Below, piece after piece: positions 43,665-57,824 of a stretch of DNA of 64,000 bases; the first letter of the stretch is position 1, and every line of letters begins with the position of its first letter. Position numbers and translations under genes: made by a program. The notes beneath the pieces were generated by a model, which did not search any database, was not told the DNA's origin, and saw nothing but the letters and a program-made list of their open reading frames with translations. The stretch comes from Amia ocellicauda. Lineage: Eukaryota; Chordata; Actinopteri; Amiiformes; Amiidae. Location: assembly GCF_036373705.1 (NCBI RefSeq), contig NC_089867.1:11123001-11187000 (forward strand). Direction: 5' to 3'.

Positions 43665-46600
43665 ATGGTGAAGGACTCCAGACCATCATGGGACAACCCC
43701 ATGCAATTCATCCTGGCCTGCGTGTCTTACGCGGTGGGACTGGGCAACGTCTGGCGCTTCCCTTACTTGTGCCAAATGCACGGAGGAGGTAGGAAACAGC
43801 TTTCCTGCTCTTTTACACTGCCTAATGATGACTGTCAAGGACAACACTTGCAGGACAACTGTCATTAAAAAGTCTGGTGCGGATGATAGCATGACCTCTT
43901 TAGCTTCTGTTGAAATGCGAGCCCCCAGAAATTTGAAATGTCTCTTTTTCTTTTGGGGCCTCTGTTTGTTTTGTATCAGCAATATCTCACAGGGATAGTT
44001 TGTAATTATAGTCAATTTGTTTCCTTCAGCTCCCTTGTTTCTGATTAACTTTACTAATCGTGGGAGGACACTTGATGTGTGAAGGGACCTGTGTACAAGT
44101 CAGCAATGAGTAACCAGAATGTTTTGTATGCAGATTAAATACATATACGGCAGTGTAAAATTATGTTTTGGGTATTTATAAATGATGGTAGCTGGTACCT
44201 CTCAAATCGGACTGGGCTGCAAATGACGTGAGATGTTAACTGGGAGAAGAATTTCATTATGCCATAGAGTGACTACTCTACAGTGCCTGGCACGGGGGCC
44301 AAGCTTCCAGATGTTATTAAACCAATATTTACCTACATAGGAAATGCCATGTTCAGTTGACCTAACAGTTTTCAGTGAATTCACTTTGGTGACTTTTCTG
44401 CAGCATCTCTTTTTGTCATCAGAAATAAATACTTTCAAGAGGAATTCATTTACAAGGAGAAAAAGTGCAAATGATCAGCACATGTGTATGGCTCAGCTTC
44501 ATTATATAAATAGAGCTTTTATTTCTTTAGAGTCTGTCTTTTTTGCTTTCCGGGAACAAATGAACTCACATATAATCTGAAAGGGTAGTTAATATTTATA
44601 TAAGAAAAACAACATTACAATGACTCTACCACAAGTCTGCCAAATGTTTCAGAGTTTGTAATGCAGGACACGCTCCCATGCCATCAACTCACCATGGATA
44701 TACACTCGTAACAACCAAACATGCAGGGGGAGCGAGAGCACACCTACAGCACACATCTCAGTCTTTTCACTTCGATGTTTCAACAAAGCAACACCACATG
44801 CTACTACTATAATGGCCTGAATAGTTATCATTTTTGTCAGCATACAGTTCTCCGAGATTAGTAGTAATAGGTTTTGTCCAATCTCACTGATGCTTCAGTT
44901 TTGGTAATAGTAATTGAGTTCTATTTCCTATTCATCACCTAACACTATTTAGTGTCATGTATTCATGTTTTGTGGGGCTATTTGAAAAAATCTTTATTTT
45001 GCTTTGGTGTGTTATTTTCCCACATTACAAAACAACCTTATTACTTATTTGTCCATTTGTGGGCCCCTTAAGGTACCTTAAATGGATCTGAGATGTAATG
45101 AACTGTAAAGATTTCCTTTGATTTATATATTTTCTTTCTTTTTCTTGACTTCAGCCTGCTGTAATGGGTAACACTCAAATCAGGAAAAGGGGGGAAAACA
45201 CAGCAAACACTCGGAATCTGGAACTGAGGTGTTAGAAGGGAAAGTGGGGCAGGAACAAATTGCAAAAAACTGTCAGAAATCCCCAATCCAGTGTATATAC
45301 ACTACCAGACATTCAGAAGGCCTAAGATCACTCAGTTTCGATCGCATTTCTTTGCAAATGGGCTTGTTTTGTTCAGAACAACCTAATGATTATGTGATGT
45401 TCTATCAAACACAGAGAAGTTCAGATCCAATTATGTAAAATAGTTGTGTGTTCGTACACTGTAAACAGAGTTTTCCCTCGACGTGTTGAGCTCTCTACGG
45501 GGGTGTGTTGCCTCTACCAAAACGTGGATGGTCTTGTTTTGATCTGTTTGGTTACAGAATATGAGATTTTGTAATCCTAATCAGACCAAGTATCCCCCCC
45601 CAATTTAGAATGGGGTGGGAGGTAAATAAAATATTGACATCAGAGAATGCTTCACATCGTTTAAAAGCTGAGAGTCTCATCTTTCATGGGATACCAAACA
45701 CTTGGCAAACAACACAACAGTGCAGAGTACACATGGATTTGCTGCCCTTTTAAGTGTATCAGAGGGGTTTGTCAGCTTTAGGGGTTACATTTTGTTAAAC
45801 CGAACGATTCCATGATAATTTTTTTATCTCCAATTGTTTATTTGTTTATTTGTTTATGTGTTAATTTCAGGGTACATTGAGACATTAAACTGCGTACATT
45901 TCAATAAATAAATACTACTGAATGGCTCAAGTAATTTTGTGATCATTAGGCTACATTATTGTGGGTTTTTCTATTTTTTTCTATTTGTGGATTCTTGCTC
46001 TTGGATTATACCCATGTAGATTATGTTCTGGGCAGTGTTGTATAGGGTTAGGAGAGAAGTGTTGCTAATAATTGTTTTCTGAAAACACACAGCTTATTTC
46101 TGAACATGCAGTGTTAATGAGCGAGTCATTACTCTATTGAAAGCTTCGTGAAATTTTCCAAATTCAATTTGTACAATCAGATAGGCATAAATTATACATA
46201 TCAAAAGGCAAAAATAATCTGTCAGTGGAACTTTAATGTCCAAAAAACTGTCCAGTGGAGTTACAGATTCACAGATTGTTATTAAAAGAACGTTTGAGGC
46301 AAATTCTGTGCAAATGATGGTGTTATGTGGACCCTGGAATGAGTCCAGTCCTGCCACTTTACATTCCCTTCTGTTGGGATACAGCCAGCATTCTTCACAG
46401 GACTGTGTTAATATTCTTCCGAGTGTACCACTTAAAACAGAAGAGGACAGAATGCAAATATCTATTATTTCTGTGGTGTTTTCGTATGGGACCGAAGTCA
46501 GTATGCTGAGCAAATCAGATAGATTTTAAACAATATTCTTCCGGAGCCCCTGTGTTATACTCTAAGCTTTGTGACTTGGTGCATTTTCACATTATCAGAA

Positions 46601-49600
46601 AATCCATGACTGGCAAAGGAACCCTATGGAACCTTCAGGCACTAAAGATGTAAGTGAATGGCTGTTTGTGTGTATTATAGTATCTCCAAAAGGAGTATAA
46701 ACTATTCCAAAAAACACATATTAGAAAACAAAAGTGTTGTTTCTTAGCCCGCTGGACAAAACATTTCAAGAGCAAGCAAATTATTTCCCATCAAAAGAAT
46801 GTTAACACTGTTTAATTTAAAATACCTCAGAGGATTTCAGCTTTACTGTACAATTATTTTTGAATACCTCTTTTGATGTGCACTAATCCTTACCCATGTT
46901 AGTCAGCAATTTCTATGGGTTTAGGTAAACAAAATTCTTTGATGTCAAGAAGGGGAAAAAAGTCTTAAGCTATGGTGACGGGAAAACGTGGACCAGCAGT
47001 TAATTGGTGACAATTATCGACGCTGTGTGTGTGACAGTGTGGTCCAATGAGAGCGCAGCAGAGACTCAGACCTCAAGCAACCTGCGTTGTTCAACACTGT
47101 AACTACTCTAGCAGCCTGGTAGTTGCAACACAGTGTCCTGTAATTAGTGACTGGAATTTCAAGCTTAGCTAGGAAATGAAATGTGATGGTGCACCGGCTC
47201 CCTACGGCACATGGTGCCAGACACACTAATTCATAATTAACAAACGAGATACACACATTGAGAAGATTATTTTAGCAGAAGTCTTAATCAGTTCACACAA
47301 GGCAGCAATTACTTTTTCGACTTAATGCTTCTTGACTGAGAAAGTATTATTTGGCTGAGAATCTCACAATATAACAATGGATTTGGGATTTTCCCCACCA
47401 GCTTAAACAAAATATGATCCAATCTGCGAGATGTTTCACAGTATGGAATATCAACACACACTAACCAGTAGCAGCTTGAATGTGTCATTTCAGAATTCAG
47501 AATTATGCAAATACAGTTGTGATGTTCGAACAATATTTGTACATTGTTGCTCTTTTTATTATGTTTGCATGAGCTGTGTTTTGAAAAGCAGAAGAGGGAT
47601 GAATAAAGAGCATGTGACTGATGGAAGTTACACAATAAATCAGTTTAAATATATTTTTGCAGGTAGTTTCTTGATACCATATATGATAATGCTGGTAGTA
47701 GAAGGAATCCCCTTATTCTACATGGAGTTGGCCATCGGACAGAGGATGCGGCTGGGCAGTATTGGGGCATGGAGTTCCATAAGCCCTTATCTGGGTGGAC
47801 TGGGTGAGTCTATGATGAAAAGCACTAAACACATCCTGAAAACAGCAGGAGACAGACAATTATCCCTTTCCAGACAGCTGCAGTGTTTTCAGATTTTAGG
47901 CCATGATTAAAGATGAAAAACGTACAGTGGGCAAAGGGTGTGGGAGCTGGTTTTTGTTTTACTGCAGGGGTTCTGTTGAGTTCTCCTGTGGCTACAGTCC
48001 GTGACCCTTTTTGGTCAGGTCCCCAGTGTGACATTGTTTTAATTGGGCAGTTCTAGAAGGTTAAATACAGATGAAAATGGAAAATAATTATAATGACTGA
48101 GCTCTCTCCGGGTCTGGCTGACTGCACTCTACATGCAAGTCCCAAAACACATTAGGTACACCTTGCTGCACAATTAGATTTACACTGTCATATACTTTAT
48201 AACACTCACAACATGAAGTGTTTAATCAAACATTTTAGAACATCTCACAGACACTTTGTTACTAAACACACAGTAATTTAACTTTCTGCTTTAGGTATTG
48301 CAAGTGTGGTGACATCAACCTATCTGGCTGTGTACTACAATGTCATAAATGCCTGGGCGTTCTGGTACCTATTTCACTCATTTCAGGTTGGAGCTTTATT
48401 TTTTTACCTTTTAACAAACATGTTCAGCAAGTTTAATCTCATTTATCTATCAGATATATATTGTTACATTGTAGCTCACCAAAAGTATAGCAATGTTGTT
48501 TGAATTAATATTATTAATATAGAAAATTCCAATTTGTATCTAATCTACATTTTATGTATAAAGAAAAATGCCTTTTAATGTTATAAATCAATAAAGCTTA
48601 TAGTGTGGCAAGACCTGACTTTCACAAATCAACACAACTCTGTTACTACAATTTTAGGATTTTACTGCTATTTGGCAATTTTGTAGACAAAACACCGGCA
48701 CAGAATGTGTCATGTAATTAGCATTTCTTTCAATTATCAATTCAATTAGAACACAACCACTACCACTTCTCTACTTGTCAAATATAAGTTTGCTGACAAC
48801 TCTTGTGTTTTCATGCTGCTCAAAGCTATTCTCTTTTCGGTGCTCTTGTCACTGCGATTCCTCAGTCGGTGCTGCCCTGGGCAGAGTGTCCAGTGAACAG
48901 TAACCGGACTGCCTACGTTGAGGAATGTGAGAAAAGCTCTTCTACAGAGTACTTTTGGTACAGGGAGACCTTGAACATCACCTCCTCCATTGATGAGCCT
49001 GGAAGCATTCACATGGGCCAAGCACTGTGTCTCCTTTTAGCCTGGCTCATTGTCTATCTGTGTGTTGTCAAGGGAACTCAATCTACAGGAAAGGTATGTC
49101 AAATTATTGGGCATTAAATGATACTTTGCTTTGATATTGGACTTTCAGATTTGGCTTCATCAACAGAAAACATACAATATATTGCTTCCTGTCTAAAAAA
49201 AACAAGCATATGTGTGTGTTTTTTGCTTGCTCTTAGGTGGTGTATTTTACTGCCACATTCCCTTACCTGGTCCTATTCATCTACTTGATCAGAGGAGTAA
49301 CTCTACATGGGGCAATCAACGGAGTGAAGTACATGTTCACACCCAAGGTAAAAGGTTCAATTAGTGTTAAAATTAGTTTCTCCACATGGCAGGAGATGTT
49401 AATTGGAGTTCTGCCATAGACAAACAAACCAAAATTAGGTTGGTGCATTTAAATGCAAAATGTCAGAGCTGGACTCCAGCTCTATTAGTTGTCCATTTAT
49501 TTTTGCTCTTCTATCTAGTAAATAGGACTATAATTTAGTGTATCACATTGATAAAAAATGGCTGCCAGCTTCCATGTAGACTTTTCATCAGATTCTCAAA

Positions 49601-52600
49601 TAAATTATGTAATTGTGGTTTTTGTTCTGCACATTTTAAGGAATTAATCATGAGCGTGATTAAAATCTTCACTGATGGTCACTTTCCACGACTGGTCTTC
49701 AGATTGTGAGTTCAAATGTAATTAAAATGGGCTGGCTAAACATTAGTGCCAGAGCCCACCCAATATGACAGTTTTCCTGAGGTTTCACAGGCTATCTGCA
49801 AGTTCTCAGACTTTGAATTGCTTGAATAACAACCTGGACATTAAAAGTAACATGGGCACTTCCTTCCCTGTCAGCTAACTGAGCTGACCAACCCAATGGC
49901 ATGGATCAACGCAGCCACCCAGATCTTCTTCTCTCTGGGGCTGGGCTTTGGCACCCTCATTGCCTTCGCCAGCTACAACAAGCCCAACAACAACTTTGAG
50001 AAACAAGCCATCATCATCTCCATCATCAACAGTGCCACATCCATATTCGCCAGCCTGGTGACCTTCTCTATCTACGGCTTCAAAGCGACATACAGCTATG
50101 AGGACTGTTTGGAGAGGTAGGTAGTGTTTGTTCTGATTTGTTTATTATGAACCAGTTATTTGTAAGTTCTGGAGTTGAGTTATCCCCACTAAATTTTTCC
50201 CCTCAATCAAATAGTGTCCTTGTCCCTCACATGACACACTCAGAGGTGCAAGCATACCATCTTTATCAAAGGCACAGCGATCCATTTGAAGATGTCAATA
50301 GATATCTTATAGGGTGTTGAAACCCCAAGGTGGGCACATAAAAATACAATGGGTAAATGGATAGATAAACCTAACATTTATTGAAGTGTTTATTTTAAAC
50401 AAGGCTCAGGACAAGTTTAAGATTAATAGCAGTGCTAATAATGACTGAAAAACATTATCTTTGCATAAGTAATTTCCTCACTGGATTACAACACTTTGGA
50501 AGTGATACTTGGAATTTTCTATTATCTGAAATTGTTCCATTAGTTATTTATTGTATTGGCAGTCTCCTCTTAACTCCTGTAAATATTTACAGGATGAAAT
50601 TGCTGCTATTAAACACTTTTGAACTGGCAGAGGACTCCATAAAGGTGGACAACCTGGAATACTGGATGACTCATTTGAATACCACCTACCCAGACCAGTT
50701 TGCCTCTATATCCTCCAAGCTTGAAGTGTGTGACTTGGAGGCAGAACTGGATACGGTATGTGACTGACCATAAAAAAGCGAACCAGAAATCTTCTTAATT
50801 GTCTTTTTTGCCTCCTGGTTAAGCATTAGTTCAAAGTTATCTGATTCTCTTTGTTGTCATCTAGTTTGTTATATAATATCGAGTCTGGTAATTTTCAGAA
50901 ACATAACACTTACAGTATTGATGCACATTTCAGTTTATATTATAATGTGGTGTTTTATATTTATTCATCAGGGCTCTGTTTTACTTATCATATATATATA
51001 TTTTTTCTCCAAGTAAACAAGTGGATGTAGAGAGTGGGATGATGCAGCCCAAAAAAGAGGATGTTTTGTTTATGACTTGTTGCCAGAAGTGTTGAGTTGG
51101 TGGGCAAAGCCAAAAGGCATGGCAGTAATTATCAGGCGTGTTCAGAGTGCAGTGTGTACATGCATCAGATGCTATGAAGCCCATTCTACACTTCTTGTGC
51201 TGGGTAATGTGTGTTCTGTGTATTACTTTGTATTGTATCAGTCGTGCTATGGCGTTATTAGTCATTGTAAATGTGTGCCAGGATTACGTCCAGAAGCTGG
51301 TACTGGTGTGGATTGCTACATCTTTTTCCCATTCTCCGATTGGAAGGGATATCGCTGAATAATTTGTAAATAAGAGATTATATAATTTTGATGAAGGTTT
51401 CTTGGAAAGGTATATATTTGGTCAATTTGTTGTTATTGATTATATTATTTTTAGATTTTATGGCATTTTTCAAATGTTCTTTACTGATACCAAACTTCTG
51501 TTCCAAATCAGTGAAAGTGTGGAGGTTCTTATTTTCAGTGTGATATAAATGTGTGATACCTTTCCTTTTCCATGTACTAGAGAACACTGGCGTTTTGTTA
51601 ATAAGGAAGTCAGGATTAGACCATATAGTGGTTCAAGAAATATAGCAAAGAGAGAGGGGGAGAGAGGACATCCTCGTCTGGTGCCCCTGTGCAATGTGAA
51701 GCTTTGTGATGTTATCCCATTCGTAGTGACCTAGGTGAAGTTTATAATATCTTTATCCTTGAATGAACGATTCTCCAAACACACATTTTTAAGTGGTGCA
51801 AGTAGAAATGTCCAGTTCACTCTGTCAAAAGCTTATTCTGCATCTAATGATACAATTATTGTTTTTAATTTTGTTTCGTCATATTCATTAAATTCAATAG
51901 GCGACGCATGTTGTCTGAAGAATGTCTACCTTTGATGAAGACAGTTTGGTCGGGGTGGACAAGCAATGGAGTAACGGATTCTAATCGAGTGGCTAGAGCT
52001 TTACTAATAATCTTAAGGTCTGTATTTATTAAAGATAGGGGCGATAACTGGAGTATAGTGTTGGGTCCTTTTCTGGTTTAAATAATACTGAGATAAGGGC
52101 TGTGTTCATGTGTGGTGGAATTGTGATAGAATGTTTTATTTCGGATGCCATTTTGGTTTATAATGGTGAGATTCTTTGGCAGAAATTAATATAGAACTCT
52201 GTAATGCAGCCGTCACATCCTGGGGCCTTATTGTTTGACATGGAGTTGATTGCTTTTTCAAATTTGTTTGTTATAAAAGGTGTGTCCAATTTGTCTGCTT
52301 GTTCTTTACTGAGCTGTGGGACTGTTATGTTGTTTAGAGTATCTGCTATGTTTGGTTCTCTGAGAGATAGATTTACTTTACTTTATACTTTACTGTAAAA
52401 TATGTTATAGATGTCCTGTGGAGTATACGGTATTACCCTCCGAGTTCTTAATCACAGGAATGATTGATTTTTCCTACTTTCATTTGAATTGGTTTGCCAA
52501 ATATTTTCCAGATTTATCAATCTATTCAAAGTTGTTGTATCCAAGTCTTTGTATCAGGAACTGTATTTTTGTATTTACAATTTCTTCGAGTTTGAATTTG

Positions 52601-55051
52601 GTTTCTCTTCATTAATTTTTAACTATTTCTGTGGGGTTATTAAGATAGAAGTCTTGTAGTGGTTTAATTGTTTGTTCCAGATCATTTTCAAGTTCTAGAT
52701 CTACTTAATATATTGAACTGAACATGCCATTCAAGATCATGCAGATTCCTGATAGGCCTTGTTATAACTTGAACACCTATTATTCTTTAGCAAACATTGT
52801 TAACAAGTTGTTTTTACCGTGATCTAATTAAGAAACCATCCCCTTCATGAATCATTACTGCTTACTCACTGTATATTGAGAAATAACTAGTTTTTGACAG
52901 CATGTACTGAGGTAAGACTTTTTTCAAAACCCATGCACTTTCACAGGACATCACTGTAGTCATTATAATGACAGATTTCATTGAGTATAAAAAAATCACT
53001 TAAGCAGTGAATTCAGCAGACAGGGAGAATCTAATTGGTTAATTGTTTGAGAATAGACAAGCGGTTAAGCTCTTTCAGTTACTAATGTTCTTGTTTTAAC
53101 CCTTTTATTTAACAAACATTTGGGACTTCAAAAGATGCTGCAAAGAAGGGTGGGTTGTCCACATTTCCCCTGCTATTTCTTCACAGTTAGACCCCAAAGA
53201 ATTATTCAACAAGGGTTGTGCACCAGTTGTTTTTACTCTTTTGGGTTACAAATTTGACTTTGTACTTGGTTGCACAAATTGCTCAAATCTCCATTCAATA
53301 CACTGTTGAGAGACAATTTCACATTGGTGCACAACTCTTGATAAATCAGGTGTTTAGAATTGCCTTTTTTATTTTATGTTGAAACATTTGAGAAAACTGA
53401 ATATTGGACCAGATCTGGTGGGGAAAGACAGTATTCATATCCAATTCTTTACATATTTGAAAAAGGGTAAAAACGTTTATTGCAACAAATGTCCATAAAT
53501 ATTAACGTAGATAATATTACAAGACTACAAAACCCATGTGGAAGTCACCACTAATATCCTTTAAGTTTGTTACTATTCATTATTATTGGATCATCCCATC
53601 TGATAGCTTTAGAAACTATGGTTTTGTTTCACATGGCTAATTTGTTCATAAATCCTGTGCATGTGTGGAAGCAGACTATTGGAAGCACCCCCATATCATT
53701 TATAATCATAACAATAACCACAGTAAACTCAAAGCTCATCACAAATTAATTGAAGTACATTTAGGATTAAAAGTATGGGATACAAATTTACCAATTTAAT
53801 GAGAAGGATGTGCCTGTTTTTTGGTCTCAATTTGTGGAGAAATCTTGTAAATAGACATTTCTGCTGAAACACTGACTACACAAGAGTGAGGGGAGCCGAG
53901 TGGCATAAAACAATTGTTCAAAACAACAATTCTGTTTTTGCCTAGAGGACAGGGATATTTATTTTCTAAATTGAGCTTTAATGTTGTTCTCTGTAATGGA
54001 AGTACAAAGGTATAGTTTTTGGTGCTCTTTTACCTGCTTTCGAGATCAAGAACCGATTTTTGCAGCCTGCTAACCCCTGCTCTCCCAGGATGCACTGCGT
54101 AAGCGCCACACACACACATCTGTGTTTAGATGACCAGGTTTAGTTACAAACAATACATTATTAAAAATGTGAACTGTTATATATGGCTTTTTTGGGGTGC
54201 TTAAGTGCTTTTAAATGGGTTAGGCAATTTAAAAGGCAAATGTAGTTATATTATTCCCTACATTATGTACCCCCTGCCCCACAGTTTGAATAGCACTGCT
54301 GCACAGCATTGTGGGTGGTGGCATCAGGTCTAGCTTTACTGCACCCTTGGCTGCAGAAGTGAGCTGCTGTTTGATGCTGATTGTCTCTCCCAGGCTGTGG
54401 AGGGCACAGGTCTGGCCTTCATCGTGTACAGCGAGGCCATCAAGAACATGGAGGTGTCCCAGCTGTGGTCCCTGCTCTACTTCTTCATGCTGCTCATGCT
54501 GGGGATAGGGAGCATGCTGGGAAACGTGGCTGCCGTCATCACCCCATTGATGGATTCGGAGTTCCTGTCCAAGCGCTTCAAAAAGGAAACGATTAACAGT
54601 GAGTCCACCCAGAACCACCTTGGGACCCAGCAGCATTAACACTGGGAATTGGGAAGAGGAACGCTTTATACAGCCATCTACTTTAATCGCTGATGCTTTG
54701 AATATAGTTGCAGCTGGGCTTCCTCTTCACATGTCTCTCGTTGTTGCAGGCATGGTGTGTCTGCTCTGCGGATTAATAGGCCTGTCTTTCACCACTGGAT
54801 CGGGCAACTACTGGTTCTCCATCTTCAATGACTACGCTACCACTTTTTCCCTGCTCTTCATCGTTCTCATTGAGATCTTGAGCGTGTGCTACATCTACGG
54901 GCTGAAGCAGTGCGTGTTTGTGTGCCTGTCTAATACATGGTGTAGATTTAGTCTCTGTGAAGTCCATAGAGGTATTAACAATTACAGAACAGCTACACTT
55001 AAGTGGGTAGAAGTGTCTGGAGTGTTATTTATACAGCTGACAGCAATACCA

Positions 55052-55115
<64 letters not shown>

Positions 55116-55743
55116 TGGAGTGAACGGCAGATTTATTGGCCAACAGTGAAGTAGCTTATGAGCAGCAGTTTATATCTGTAAATATTTTCCAGGTAGATAA
55201 CACACAAGACTCAATTAATTGTTTCTTCTTTCTTCACAGGTTTGAAGCAGACATCGAGATGATGATCGGACATCGACCAAACTGGTACTGGAAAATAATC
55301 TGGGCAGTCGTAAGCCCACTTCTCATTATTGGACTTTTTATATTCTACATCACCAGTTACATTATGGGTGGGACACCGACATACCAAGCGTGGGATCACA
55401 ACCTGGTGAGTGTCAATAACAGTGACTGAAACGCACCATTTAATGTTCTCGATTCATGAGAAGACTTTCTTTTACGCAGGGACAAATGTCTTCTGACGTT
55501 ATTACTGCATGCAAATCAAATAAGATAATCAGTTCTCTCAACCTTCTTGAATGTAATAAAATGTTTGTTTTCGTCTTACAGGGAGAAACGATAACAAAAG
55601 AGTATCCTGTATACGCGCAGGCTTTCATCGGGATTCTCCTGGTCTCTTCCACATGCTGTGTCCCAGTGGTGGCCCTTATCACCTTCATCAAGAAGAGGGG
55701 GCAGCACAGCGAACATACAGTCAGCACCATAGCCAAAGCCTAG
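43665..55743 (+). CDS. slc6a20: SLC6A20, sodium/chloride-coupled imino acid transporter (SIT1)
   Basis: Plasma-membrane transporter of proline and related imino acids, LeuT fold with 12 membrane segments; predicted 597 aa (human 592). Exons: 43665-43788, 47663-47803, 48295-48386, 48866-49093, 49237-49347, 49875-50116, 50593-50755, 54394-54598, 54750-54909, 55240-55405, 55582-55743; all phases agree. TM1 carries [16 protein letters not shown] with the unwound sodium site. The extracellular loop has N-glycosylation sequons NRT and [20 protein letters not shown] (TM6) and [20 protein letters not shown] (TM8) are near-identical to SLC6A20 and differ from SLC6A19/18. The ATG at 43665 gives the usual short N-terminus. 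An antisense LINE lies in intron 7. It is convergent with sacm1l, as in human 3p21.31. Confidence 0.97.
50981..52720 (-). mobile_element. L1/Tx1-like LINE remnant, antisense in slc6a20 intron 7
   Basis: Read on the minus strand the segment runs through a degraded reverse transcriptase: [16 protein letters not shown] near 52240, [20 protein letters not shown] near 51940, [20 protein letters not shown] near 51680, and a C-terminal zinc-knuckle-like stretch [20 protein letters not shown] near 51140. Stops and frameshifts occur throughout and the endonuclease part is missing, so it is inactive. Confidence 0.85.
55052..55111. repeat. CT/CA compound microsatellite
   Basis: CT run followed by CA run in slc6a20 intron 9. 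Confidence 0.93.
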
Positions 55744-56220
55744 TCTCTTCTCAGCCACAGGGCTGCAGCTCCACAAGTGCCAGACTGGAGAGGAGGCCCG
55801 TTTGACCACATGCACCTTTACAAAGAAAGGCTGTTTCATGCACTGCACCTCTTATAACCCATTCACCTTGACCTTCCATGTGTTAACGGTTTTATCTTTT
55901 TTTATTTGCTCATTTGTCCAAGATTACAGATTTCAAACTGGGTCTAGAACAAACTGTTGTGGTTTCTGAGGAAAACCCCCACATATTCCAGATTAGGATG
56001 TGATGCATGGATTTCTTTTGGCCATGAAAAAGGGATACTCTGTACACCGTACGCCAGAGAATATAGCCATGTTTCCGTCACTCCCAGTCTTCAGGAATCC
56101 CTAGATTTAGAGTCTATTTGCTAATGGTTCTCATCCGACGTGGAGATTTTCAATTTATGAATTAAACCGCACCAGAAACTAAGTGAACAATGAGATCAAT
56201 GATCGGAGAACCCAAGGACA

Positions 56221-56226
56221 AATAAA
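56221..56226 (+). terminator. Candidate poly(A) signal of slc6a20
   Basis: First plus-strand AATAAA downstream of the stop codon. Confidence 0.4.
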
Positions 56227-57691
56227 GAGTGTCAAAACATTTGGGTTTAGATAAATAGGTGCTTTTTTCAATTTTATACTGATAATGAACTAAATCACAT
56301 CTCAAAACTATTTGTTACTGCAGATAAGTTTGTCTAGGCAGGTCCCGGGCATTGTTTTGTTCAAAACGAGATCGAGTACAGAATGGAGCTCTGTATTGAA
56401 GTCAGGGCTCTCCTAAACAAGCCTCTCTGAACGATGCTCAGCTGGTAAAAGATGGGAGACTGCAGAGGGCAAATCTTCAATTTAAGATTAAATAAATTAA
56501 ACCGGCACAATTTAACAGATTAACGTAGGTTTGAGCTAGAAAATATACTACTTAATAGAACTAAAGTGTTGTAGATGATAAATATTACCATATACAATTA
56601 TGACAGTAGCACAACTATATATATTAACCCAAACCTGAGGGCAGCAGCATTATAGAGACTAGTAGATACACAATCTCAAAGCACAGTCAGGTATCGAAGA
56701 GCAAATACTAACTCTGAATGTGGAGGTCATTATCTAGAGACTGCAAGGCTGTGGAGTCCAATATTTTTATGATCCTTCATAAACCAGACAACTTAGAACC
56801 ACATCACAATCCAAAAAAGGACTTCATTACAATGCTCACCTTTGATGGATTAAAAATTAAGACAAAAGGTGGTTTCATTGTTAAATTCATATTTTGTTGC
56901 CACAGACTAAGCTGTGAATCTTTAACACTGTAGATTTAAGTCAAAATCGACTTCTTTATATTGTATGTTACATATTGAATGCAATGGACTTTCATATATT
57001 TTTAACTTCTGTATATCAAACTATAGAAACAAGCATCCAGTATTCAAGCATTACAAAACTTCAGAAGCAACACTCATTCTAACAAAAACAGATTTAATTC
57101 CACTAACACAAATCTGTACCAGAAATAGCCGATTTATAAGTAATATAAAACAGATTTATGGTGCTAACACTGGCAGTTGGCTAGACTACTTTTGGCAGTC
57201 TCAAGTCAATGTTTACCCATTCTTGTGCCAAATCACAATCCAAAATGTAATGCATTATCTACACTTAAAGTAACAAAACCACCTCAATTGAATAAACAAC
57301 GCATCATCAGTTGGACCGGGACCTTAACTAGTCTTCCTCTATATTAACAAAAGCAGCATTCCTTTTTGAACAGTGACATCGTATTTTATATTAAATTGAT
57401 CTGAAGACATTTTAAAAGATACTTACCATAATTGGAAGATTTTTTTTAAGACAACTTGTACATTTTTTAAAATATCTGTATGAAAATCAAATAAAAGTTT
57501 GTTTGTATACGTTTGCTGTAGCAATTATTCAGTCTCTTCAACAGACTAATGCCCCAGGCCTCTCTCCCACCCTGTTGACAGAAGGGCTGGAAACTGAAGA
57601 TTGAAGACTAAGAAAATGGCTCTATAGATTAACACATTTCCAACCAATGAAGGAAGATTCATGTAAGGAGACAATAGTATCAGGAATACGG

Positions 57692-57697
57692 TTTATT
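57692..57697 (-). terminator. Candidate poly(A) signal of snrpd1
   Basis: Minus-strand AATAAA about 130 bases downstream of the stop codon at 57825-57827. Confidence 0.5.
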
Positions 57698-57824
57698 ATA
57701 TATAAAAAAAAAAAAAAAAAAATTACACCTCAGTGTCAAAAACATTTTCCTGTGAAGTAAAAAAAAAAATTCAAAAAAACCTGTACAAACATATGCAGGA
57801 GACACGATGGCACAGCAGAGTGAA

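Larger units (their letters stand above)
55744..57824. other. slc6a20 3' UTR and convergent spacer to snrpd1
   Basis: Plus-strand AATAAA at 56221-56226 is the nearest slc6a20 poly(A) signal candidate (about 480 bases past the stop); another lies near 57489. On the minus strand AATAAA at 57692-57697 is about 130 bases past the snrpd1 stop. An A homopolymer sits at 57704-57722. No additional gene seen. Confidence 0.5.

Noticed and set aside
46094-46529. Overlapping open frames of 139 and 97 codons on opposite strands in slc6a20 intron 1
   Set aside because: No recognisable domain, no splice signals consistent with the gene; likely chance or decayed repeat.
54599-55114. 171-codon continuous frame in slc6a20
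   Set aside because: It is read-through from intron 8 through exon 9 into intron 9 and the CT/CA repeat; splice sites at 54750 and 54909 delimit the true exon.
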